6,677 nt of DNA, taken from Alphaproteobacteria bacterium UBA7488. GTDB lineage: Bacteria > Pseudomonadota > Alphaproteobacteria > CAAHEQ01 > UBA3637. Shown one piece after another: positions 1 through 5,556 of the stretch. The stretch is taken from the NCBI GenBank assembly GCA_002477185.1, contig DLOI01000007.1, positions 2,273-8,949 on the forward strand, read 5' to 3'. How positions within the stretch are numbered: the stretch's first letter is position 1; every line of letters begins with the position of its first letter. The position numbers were made by a program, and so were the translations under genes. The notes beneath the pieces were generated by a model. The model was given only the letters and a program-made list of their open reading frames with translations. It had not been told where the DNA came from and did no database searches.

Positions 1-1061
1 AAAGCCGCCTGTTCCATTTGGTATTTGGCCCTTGATATTTTATAGGTATCGGAAAATCCGGTAAAAAGAGGCACGGATAAACTTAATCCCACATTTGTGC
101 TGTATTGATACGGATTAGAAGTCTTCCAATCATCTTTATAGGCAACACCTGATGACACAGAAATAGAGGGTAAAGCTGATGCTTTGGCAATATTGACATT
201 TTGCCGCGATACTTCCAATGAACTTTTGGAACCTTTAATTTCCGGGCGCAAAGATAAGGCCAGGTCAATCAACTCGGTAACTGATTTTTTTGTATCCAAA
301 TCCAATTCTTCCGCCGAACGTTTCGGCTTCATTAAATTAAAAGTCGTTTCGGGCGGCAAATTTAGCAAAGACGCTAAATCCCCTTTGCTTGTTTTGACGG
401 CATTTTGCGCCTGAATCACTGCCAATTTAGATTGTTCATAACTGGTATTGGCAAGCAATTTATCACTGGCAGACACCAAACCAAGTTCAAATCGGCGCAA
501 TGCTTCATCATACGATTTTTTTAAAGATTCTTGCGTCGCTTTGGCACTGCGCAAAACCTCTTCGTTGCCAAGCAAATTGTAATAGGCTTGGGAAATATTA
601 AAAACAATATCTTGCAAAGCGGAATTGTAGGAAAATTGAGCCGCCTGCAAATATGCCTTGGTTTGTGCATTTCGGGCCGTTCTGCCCCCAAAATCGCGCA
701 AAAGCCATTCAAGGGCAACATTACCCGAATACGGGTCGTTATCAAGCGATTTTTCCTTTTGCTGTTTTAAATAATCCGATTCAAGTGTTGCACGCCCGGC
801 AACAGAGGGCAAATATTCCGACTTTTGTTGGCCCAAGTCTGCCTCAGCCACTTTAACAGCCATATATCCTTTATTTAATTTCGGATTATTGCAAATACCG
901 ATGGAAATTAAATCCGTCAAGGTTAATGGCGCCTGCCCCACTTGTTTATCCAAACATCCCTGTGGCGCTTTTGCCCGATACACCGAAAACGGGTCGAGTT
1001 CGGCATTGGCATTGAAAGCTAAGGCAATTAAACCGATACACATAAAAAAATATGTTTTCAT
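1..1061 (-). CDS. tolC: TolC-family outer-membrane efflux protein (3' end outside the window)
   Basis: This reading frame stays open from the ATG at 1061 to the left edge, giving 353 codons without a stop; the usual family length is about 430-480 residues, so the C-terminal part lies outside. TolC proteins form trimeric outer-membrane channels that work with inner-membrane pumps and periplasmic adaptors in drug efflux or type I secretion. Residues 1-20 are a signal peptide ending in NANA. The two structural repeats of the family can be followed: the first holds ALEWLLRDFGGR (116-127) and a long helical stretch (about 130-235, with RRFELGLVSASD at 189-200); the second begins near 263, with SLSVPLFTGFSDTY at 327-340. 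Cysteines C36 and C57 flank the start of the mature helical domain and could form a disulfide (inference). A Shine-Dalgarno sequence AAGGA (1068-1072) lies 6 nt before the start. No adaptor or pump gene is visible here. The family is certain; the exact transport partner is not known, so the symbol is generic. Confidence 0.93.
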   Translation of the reverse strand, partial: MKTYFFMCIGLIALAFNANAELDPFSVYRAKAPQGCLDKQVGQAPLTLTDLISIGICNNPKLNKGYMAVKVAEADLGQQKSEYLPSVAGRATLESDYLKQQKEKSLDNDPYSGNVALEWLLRDFGGRTARNAQTKAYLQAAQFSYNSALQDIVFNISQAYYNLLGNEEVLRSAKATQESLKKSYDEALRRFELGLVSASDKLLANTSYEQSKLAVIQAQNAVKTSKGDLASLLNLPPETTFNLMKPKRSAEELDLDTKKSVTELIDLALSLRPEIKGSKSSLEVSRQNVNIAKASALPSISVSSGVAYKDDWKTSNPYQYSTNVGLSLSVPLFTGFSDTYKISRAKYQMEQAA

Positions 1062-1083
1062 TTTCCATCCTTTTTGTTATAGT
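1055..1083 (+). promoter_or_regulatory. Possible plus-strand promoter for the nuclease-xseB-ispA cluster
   Basis: TTTTCA (1055-1060) and TATAGT (1078-1083) are 17 nt apart, each one or two bases from consensus. A perfect TATAAT also sits at 1087-1092 but has no good -35 partner. Either would give a leader of roughly 35-45 nt before the ATG at 1134. The two plus-strand -10 candidates straddle or overlap the minus-strand -10, so the two directions may compete for polymerase. This is a weak prediction. Confidence 0.3.
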
Positions 1084-1084
1084 G

Positions 1085-1113
1085 ATTATAATGAATTAAA
1101 AAACGGATTTCAA
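1085..1113 (-). promoter_or_regulatory. Probable sigma-70-type promoter of the tolC-family gene
   Basis: Read on the minus strand, TTGAAA (1113-1108) and a perfect TATAAT (1090-1085) are separated by exactly 17 nt. Transcription would start near 1078, leaving a leader of about 17 nt that carries the AAGGA ribosome binding site. This is the best promoter match in the window. It is predicted by eye from consensus only. Confidence 0.65.
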
Positions 1114-1133
1114 TTATTTTTAAGGGCTGTTTC

Positions 1134-1715
1134 ATGAAATATTTATTTTTTGTGTGTATCACACTTTTTTCTTTACAAATCAATGCCGAAACGGCCGTTT
1201 ATTTTACACCGTCGTTGGATTGTGAAAATCAAATCATCCGTTTGTTGAACAATGCAAAAAAAAGCATTGATATTTCGGTATATTCCATTAATAACAATAA
1301 CATTGTCGCCGTCCTTAAACAAACTCATAAAAGGGGCATTCCCATTCGCATTTTAACGGACCGCACCCAAGCTGCCGGACGCGGCGCCAAATCAATTGAT
1401 TTGTATGAAAGCGGACTTGATATTCGTGTCCATTCCAAACACCGCATTGAACATAATAAATTTATGGTGGCGGATAACGAAGCCATTATTACAGGCTCCT
1501 ATAATTGGACAAATCCCGCCAGTTTAAAGAATTCGGAAAATTGTTTGGTTGTTTGGAATGACCCCGATACGGTTATGAAATATAAAAAACGGTTTGAATA
1601 CCTGTGGGATGTCAATTCTCCGGAAAAATCCGATGCCTGGTTTGCAAGAAAGATAGCAGAAAATAAACAAAAAAGCTTGTCATTTGGCAAAACCTCGCCT
1701 ATAAGTAAGAAATAA
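1134..1715 (+). CDS. Exported Nuc-like phospholipase D-superfamily nuclease (single HKD motif)
   Basis: This 193-residue protein has a signal peptide (about 1-18, cut after INA) and one PLD-superfamily domain. The catalytic HxKxxxxD motif is H107-K109-D114, followed by GSYNWT (121-126) and KNSEN (132-136), the GS and EN elements seen in the plasmid pKM101 endonuclease Nuc and its relatives. An upstream part (SIDISVYSINN, 44-54, and RGIPIRILTDR, 67-77) matches the first strands and helices of that fold. One-motif members act as homodimers that build a single active site and usually cut DNA or RNA nonspecifically, so a periplasmic or secreted nuclease is the best guess; a phospholipid substrate cannot be excluded. 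The length fits Nuc (under 200 residues) plus a short charged C-terminal tail. AAGGG (1122-1126) lies 7 nt before the ATG. The next gene follows after 12 nt, and its ribosome binding site overlaps this stop codon. Confidence 0.88.
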   Translation: MKYLFFVCITLFSLQINAETAVYFTPSLDCENQIIRLLNNAKKSIDISVYSINNNNIVAVLKQTHKRGIPIRILTDRTQAAGRGAKSIDLYESGLDIRVHSKHRIEHNKFMVADNEAIITGSYNWTNPASLKNSENCLVVWNDPDTVMKYKKRFEYLWDVNSPEKSDAWFARKIAENKQKSLSFGKTSPISKK

Positions 1716-1720
1716 GGAGG
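1713..1720 (+). promoter_or_regulatory. Strong ribosome binding site overlapping the nuclease stop codon
   Basis: TAAGGAGG is a near-perfect anti-16S match, 7 nt before the ATG at 1728. Its first three bases are the TAA stop of the nuclease gene. It fixes the start of the 109-residue protein and suggests that this gene is translated well. Confidence 0.8.
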
Positions 1721-1727
1721 CTTTGAT

Positions 1728-2057
1728 ATGCAAGACTATACACACGAAATTGCTCATAAATTACATAAACTCAATCACTTATTTGAAAATGCCCAAAACG
1801 ACAAAATTTTATGGGAAGAAATGCAAATCCTGTCAAAAAGTGCATTTGATTTGCAAGATGAACTTTTGCAACTTTTGGATAAACACGAAAAAACGGAAAA
1901 AGACTTAATTAAATTGCAAGCTGTATTTGACGCCCGCGAATTGGTTTGGGATTTGATAAATAAAATTGCCCTACGCGAAGTTGAAGTCAAAGAAAAAACA
2001 TTCAAAAAATCAACACAAAAATCAGCCGAAAATACGGATAAAAAGGCAAAAAAATGA
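1728..2057 (+). CDS. Unrecognised 109-residue helical, lysine-rich protein
   Basis: I do not recognise this protein. It has no signal peptide or membrane segment, so it is probably cytoplasmic. Residues about 5-90 are rich in Leu, Glu, Lys, Gln and Asp with regular hydrophobic spacing and almost no Gly or Pro, which suggests two or three long helices or a coiled coil. The last 20 residues are mostly Lys, Ser, Thr, Asn and Ala and look disordered, ending in KKAKK. There is a single tryptophan pair region (W29 and W74). The strong TAAGGAGG site, the 12-nt gap to the nuclease gene and the ATGA overlap with xseB support it as a real gene in the same operon. A role linked to XseB, which is also a small helical protein, is possible but is inference from position only. 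Confidence 0.8.
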   Translation: MQDYTHEIAHKLHKLNHLFENAQNDKILWEEMQILSKSAFDLQDELLQLLDKHEKTEKDLIKLQAVFDARELVWDLINKIALREVEVKEKTFKKSTQKSAENTDKKAKK

Positions 2058-2302
2058 TAAAAGATATAAAAGAACTTTCTTTTGAAGAGGCCATGGAAGA
2101 ACTGGAAAGTGTTGTGCGCCAGCTTGAAACGGGGCGAATCAAATTGGATGAAGCTGTTAATTTTTACGAACGCGGCATGACACTTAAAAAATTATGTGAA
2201 GAAAAATTAACGACGGCAAAAGCCAAAATTGATATATTAGTACTTGACAAAAATAATAATATTACAGGAGCACAACCATTCGATGACACCCTTAAATCTT
2301 AA
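2054..2302 (+). CDS. xseB: Exodeoxyribonuclease VII small subunit
   Basis: Exonuclease VII degrades single-stranded DNA from either end to oligonucleotides; several small XseB subunits bind each large XseA subunit. This 82-residue protein has the usual family length (about 70-85) and the typical pattern: SFEEAMEELESVVRQLETG (9-27), then LDEAVNFYERG (31-41) and LCEEKLTTAKAKI (47-59), forming a helical hairpin. The final 15 or so residues are variable. The ATG shares ATGA with the stop of the upstream 109-residue gene, and AAAAGG (2041-2046) lies 7 nt ahead, so translation is probably coupled. Its 3' end overlaps ispA by 20 nt, the xseB-ispA order common in proteobacteria. xseA is not in the window and is normally encoded elsewhere. 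Confidence 0.95.
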   Translation: MIKDIKELSFEEAMEELESVVRQLETGRIKLDEAVNFYERGMTLKKLCEEKLTTAKAKIDILVLDKNNNITGAQPFDDTLKS

Positions 2303-3170
2303 ATTATCCGAAGCCAGAACGTTGGTCGACAAACTGTTTGATGATGAATTAAAAATACCCGAAGGGCGTGAAAAACGCGTTATTGAGGCGATGCGCTATT
2401 CTGCTATTGGCTCCGGTAAAGCATTCCGCCCTTTTTTGGTTTTAACCGTTGCTAAAATGCTTGATGTCCCTCAAGAACAAGCAGCACGTGTTGCCGTAGC
2501 TTTGGAAATGGTACACACTTATTCTTTGATTCACGATGATTTGCCAGCCATGGATAATGATACGCTTCGGCGTGGCAAACCGACAAACCATGTCCAATTT
2601 GATGAAGCGACGGCAATCTTGACAGGAGACGCACTGCTTACTCAAGCTTTTGAAGTATTGGCAAATGAAAAAACACATCCCGATGCCACAGTTCGTATCA
2701 AGTTAATTGAGGCCTTATCAAAGGCTGCCGGTACACGCGGCATGATTGGTGGGCAAATGATGGATTTATTGGGTGAAAAAGAACCTTTGACTTTAAAAGA
2801 AGTCGAACGCATGCAATCCATGAAAACAGGTGCATTACTCGAATTTGCCTGCACCGCTCCGGCAATATTGATCGGCGCATCGGATGAAATTATGCAAGCA
2901 TTAAAAGCTTACGCCCATGCGATGGGGCTCATGTTTCAAATAACCGATGACATTTTGGATGTCGAAGGCGACAGTGCCACTGTCGGCAAAACGCTCGGCA
3001 AAGATTCCAAGGCTCATAAATCCACTTTCGTTTCGTTGCTGGGACTTGAAGAGGCTCGCCAGTTAGCAAGAGATTTGGGAATGGAAGCAAAAGCAGCCCT
3101 CAAAATATTCGATGATAAGGCAGACATGCTAAATCATACGACGAGTTTCATTTTGTCTCGCAACAAATAA
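2283..3170 (+). CDS. ispA: Farnesyl diphosphate synthase-type polyprenyl synthetase
   Basis: The product condenses isopentenyl diphosphate with allylic diphosphates, giving farnesyl diphosphate for undecaprenyl phosphate, quinones and other isoprenoids. This 295-residue protein has the standard length. The first aspartate-rich motif is DDLPAMD (D85, D86, D91), with the two-residue insertion of bacterial type II enzymes; the second is DDILD (D222, D223, D226). K46 and R49 in GSGKAFRPFL bind diphosphate, RRGKPTNH (96-103) follows the first motif, and GGQMMDL (156-162) is also typical. The aromatic Y80, five residues before the first motif, favours farnesyl over geranylgeranyl product, as in E. 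coli IspA (inference). I chose the ATG at 2283 because the family N-terminus begins there; an in-frame TTG at 2244 would add 13 unlikely residues. AGGAG (2266-2270) is a rather distant 12 nt upstream, inside xseB. No dxs gene follows, unlike many relatives. Confidence 0.95.
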   Translation: MTPLNLKLSEARTLVDKLFDDELKIPEGREKRVIEAMRYSAIGSGKAFRPFLVLTVAKMLDVPQEQAARVAVALEMVHTYSLIHDDLPAMDNDTLRRGKPTNHVQFDEATAILTGDALLTQAFEVLANEKTHPDATVRIKLIEALSKAAGTRGMIGGQMMDLLGEKEPLTLKEVERMQSMKTGALLEFACTAPAILIGASDEIMQALKAYAHAMGLMFQITDDILDVEGDSATVGKTLGKDSKAHKSTFVSLLGLEEARQLARDLGMEAKAALKIFDDKADMLNHTTSFILSRNK

Positions 3171-3279
3171 TCAGGTGTAACACATGTGCAAATAGTTTAA
3201 AAAGTTTCCCCTAAAAAATCTCTGAAATGAAAAGGAATAACCCTAAAACAAATATTTAATAACAATAGAGGTAAATATT
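3171..3279. other. Intergenic gap between ispA and nth without a clear signal
   Basis: This AT-rich gap of 109 nt contains the palindrome CACATGTG (3181-3188) and the ribosome binding site of nth, but no convincing GC-rich hairpin followed by T residues and no paired -35/-10. TATTTAAT (3253-3260) could be a lone -10. Read-through from ispA into nth is therefore possible. Confidence 0.4.
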
Positions 3280-3933
3280 ATGGCCGAAAAACTGATGACC
3301 CCTGATCAGAGGGCAAATTTTTGGGATGCTTTGCATCAAGCTTATCCCAATCCAGCATGTGAACTTAATTGGACAAATCCGTATTCGTTAATGATTGCCA
3401 TTATTTTATCGGCACAAAGTACGGATAAAAACGTCAATAAGGCAACCGAACCGTTGTTTAAAATTGCCGATACGCCCGAAAAAATTAAGGCAATGGGCGA
3501 AGAAAAGCTAAAAACATATTTTCGTTCAATAAATTATTTTAATAACAAAACGCGCGCCATTATCGGCTTAACAAATGTTATTTTGGAAAAATTCGGCGGT
3601 GAAATGCCAACGGATTTTGATACTTTATTGACATTGCCGGGTGTCGGGCGCAAAACGGCAAACGTGTTTTTAAACGTTGTTTACCGCGCACCGTTCATCG
3701 GTGTTGATACGCACGTTTTCAGGCTTTGCCATAGGCTTAAAATTTGCACAGGAAAAAATCCCGAAGAAATTGAACATAAATTGCAAAAATTGGTGCCTGA
3801 CTGGTTTAAACCGGATGTAGCCTTGGCTTTAGTGTTGCATGGACGGTACATTTGCACAGCAAAAAATCCGAAATGTTGTGAATGCCCACTTTATAACGTG
3901 TGCATTGCTGACGAAAAAAAGTCTTGTAATTAA
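3280..3933 (+). CDS. nth: Endonuclease III (DNA glycosylase/AP lyase)
   Basis: Endonuclease III removes oxidised pyrimidines from DNA and cuts the abasic site by beta-elimination, starting base-excision repair. This 217-residue protein matches the usual length (about 210). The helix-hairpin-helix is LPGVGRKTA (119-127), with the catalytic lysine K125; the catalytic aspartate is D143 in VDTHVFR. The C-terminal [4Fe-4S] cluster loop has the exact Cx6Cx2Cx5C spacing: C192, C199, C202 and C208. LSAQSTDKNVN (43-53) is also a family signature. All key residues are present, so it should be active. AGAGGT (3267-3272) lies 7 nt before the ATG. It is 109 nt from ispA and 60 nt from the next gene, so it may have its own transcript, though no clear promoter or terminator was found before it. 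Confidence 0.97.
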   Translation: MAEKLMTPDQRANFWDALHQAYPNPACELNWTNPYSLMIAIILSAQSTDKNVNKATEPLFKIADTPEKIKAMGEEKLKTYFRSINYFNNKTRAIIGLTNVILEKFGGEMPTDFDTLLTLPGVGRKTANVFLNVVYRAPFIGVDTHVFRLCHRLKICTGKNPEEIEHKLQKLVPDWFKPDVALALVLHGRYICTAKNPKCCECPLYNVCIADEKKSCN

Positions 3934-3943
3934 AGAAAAAAGC

Positions 3944-3972
3944 TTGGATTTTTGATAAATAAATGCTATATA
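3944..3972 (+). promoter_or_regulatory. Possible promoter of the DUF2207-like/DUF4139 pair
   Basis: TTGGAT (3944-3949) and TATATA (3967-3972) are 17 nt apart, and the -10 is preceded by TGC, giving an extended -10 form (TGCTATATA). The -35 is weak, with only TTG matching. The site lies in the 60-nt gap between nth and the next ATG, giving a short leader of about 15 nt. The position is plausible, but the match is by eye only. Confidence 0.45.
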
Positions 3973-3993
3973 TTTTTTAAACAAAGGGAAATA

Positions 3994-5556
3994 ATGAAAC
4001 GTTTATTTATCTTGACATTTTTGGGCTGTTTTTTATTGATATCAAATTTGGCAGCAGCAACTGCCGATTTGAATGATTTGTTAAACGTTAAAAAACGCCC
4101 AAATACCCAAGGAACCATTTATACGGGAACACCTTTTGTATATATTGATTCGGATGAAGACACTTCTCAAAAACCTCAAAAATTTGAACCGTTGCCATAT
4201 CAACCAAGTTATACGTTTGACATTAAAACACCGTTTGGTCAAAAAGCCGAAGCTTCTTTTGTACCGCACACAACCGACTTTACGGATAAAATTCAAGTTT
4301 TGTCTAACGGCGACGCTGTTATTGAAGAAACCATACAATTTATCAATACACGTCGCGATTATGCTTTTGAACGTGTCATCAGCAAATCAAACGCCGACGA
4401 ATTAACGTTGGTCAAAGCCACATTGGACAATCGTGCGCTTTCAATTGTTGCGGACAAACGTCCGCCCTTAATGACGGTAGATGAAATGCCGACAGCATGG
4501 ATAATTAAAGATTCAGAAATCCTTTCGCCCGGCGTTCACACCTATGTATTAACATACCTGCTTAAAAATGCTGTCCGTACAAACGGACAAATTGCCACAT
4601 TACGCCTAAGCTTAACGGGGCCTCATTGGACTTTGCCGATTGAACGTTTTTCGGCAGTCGTCTTATTGCCAAATAAAACACCATTGTTTAATCAAGATGT
4701 ACTATTTGGGGCTAACAATCAAAAAATACCTGAAACGACAGAAGTTTATACCGATGAAAACGGCAATTTTTTCTTAAGCCTTAACCGTCCGTTGCCCGCT
4801 TATGCCGACGTCAAAATTAATTTGGATTTCGACAAAAAAGCACTTGAAACCTCTACTTTTTGGGAAACTTTATTTGATAATGCAACCGATATGCTATTTT
4901 TAATTGGCGTAGGCATTTTAATTTTATACGCCATGGCAACGGCGATATTTTTAAAGTTTACCAAATCGGCACTTTACCCGATAAAAGAACTGGCGACCTA
5001 TAATCTTATCACACTTAGGTACATATCGGGGAATGCTTTTTCGCATTCGTTTGCATCAAATTTAATCAAATATAATACCTATAAAAAAAAGCGCGTCCCA
5101 TTCATTAAAATTTGGTCAAATATGTTGCTTAAATATCGGCATTTTGCTGGCATATTAGGGCGAGGATACGCCCTTTTTGACATACTATACAAATATGTCA
5201 TAACTCAAGGTCTAATCGTCGGATTAATCATTTGGCAAGCATGGCGTGTTCAAATGCCCCTTGGCAGATTTCAAATTGCCTTTTTAATCATACTTGGCAT
5301 TTTGAATTTATTTTTTATTTATTTTAAGTGCGAAAAACCTTATATTAAACGCGAAATGACTAAGTTTTTGGACAATGCTTTCAGTACGGATATAGGATTT
5401 GGGTTGTCGGTTGCATCAATTCAAGCATTATTTATTCAATTTTATCCTATTATGCTGGCACTGGGCCAACAAAAAGACTGGGTTAATTATATAAAACAGT
5501 ACAAAATAAATTTTACGGGTTTAACATTTTTGGATGAAAAGGAGACATTTATATGA
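3994..5556 (+). CDS. DUF2207-like exported membrane protein
   Basis: The function is unknown. The 520-residue protein starts with a signal peptide (about 1-22, before ATADLN), followed by a Pro- and Lys-rich linker to about residue 90. Residues about 90-285 resemble the extracytoplasmic DUF2207 N-terminal domain: a strand-rich region with IQVLSNGDAVIEETIQF (100-116), FERVIS (125-130) and the late element HTYVLTYLLKNAVR (182-195). A membrane helix follows at about 299-321. Residues about 322-398 are basic and may be the cytoplasmic part, and up to three more membrane helices lie at about 400-417, 425-445 and 466-491. The C-terminal part is poorly matched to the family. I chose the ATG at 3994, which has AAAGGGA (3983-3989) just ahead and a good signal peptide; an in-frame TTG at 3952 lies upstream but would bury that peptide. 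The gene overlaps the DUF4139-type gene by ATGA, suggesting a shared role. Confidence 0.75.
   Translation: MKRLFILTFLGCFLLISNLAAATADLNDLLNVKKRPNTQGTIYTGTPFVYIDSDEDTSQKPQKFEPLPYQPSYTFDIKTPFGQKAEASFVPHTTDFTDKIQVLSNGDAVIEETIQFINTRRDYAFERVISKSNADELTLVKATLDNRALSIVADKRPPLMTVDEMPTAWIIKDSEILSPGVHTYVLTYLLKNAVRTNGQIATLRLSLTGPHWTLPIERFSAVVLLPNKTPLFNQDVLFGANNQKIPETTEVYTDENGNFFLSLNRPLPAYADVKINLDFDKKALETSTFWETLFDNATDMLFLIGVGILILYAMATAIFLKFTKSALYPIKELATYNLITLRYISGNAFSHSFASNLIKYNTYKKKRVPFIKIWSNMLLKYRHFAGILGRGYALFDILYKYVITQGLIVGLIIWQAWRVQMPLGRFQIAFLIILGILNLFFIYFKCEKPYIKREMTKFLDNAFSTDIGFGLSVASIQALFIQFYPIMLALGQQKDWVNYIKQYKINFTGLTFLDEKETFI
5537..5544 (+). promoter_or_regulatory. Ribosome binding site for the DUF4139-type gene inside the upstream gene
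   Basis: AAAAGGAG lies 8 nt before the ATG at 5553, within the last codons of the DUF2207-like gene. With the ATGA overlap of stop and start it sets up translational coupling, so the two products are probably made together. Confidence 0.75.

Noticed and set aside
184..856. Several plus-strand open frames opposite the tolC-family gene
   Set aside because: They lie antisense to a clear coding region, have no ribosome binding site seen and give proteins without recognisable features.
1256..1263. Run of eight A within the nuclease gene as a slippage or phase-variation site
   Set aside because: The frame is intact through the run, and A-runs are common in such AT-rich DNA; a single sequence gives no evidence of variation.
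2244..2282. TTG start that would lengthen ispA by 13 residues
   Set aside because: The family N-terminus fits the ATG at 2283, and the extra residues do not resemble the family.
2442..2880. Minus-strand open frames within ispA
   Set aside because: They are antisense shadows of a well-conserved gene with all catalytic motifs in the plus frame.
3181..3188. CACATGTG palindrome after ispA as a terminator or operator
   Set aside because: It is too short, leaves no loop and has no T-run; a single 8-base palindrome is expected by chance.
3952..3993. TTG start that would lengthen the DUF2207-like protein by 14 residues
   Set aside because: It would put charged residues ahead of a clear signal peptide and overlaps the probable promoter; the ATG at 3994 has its own ribosome binding site.
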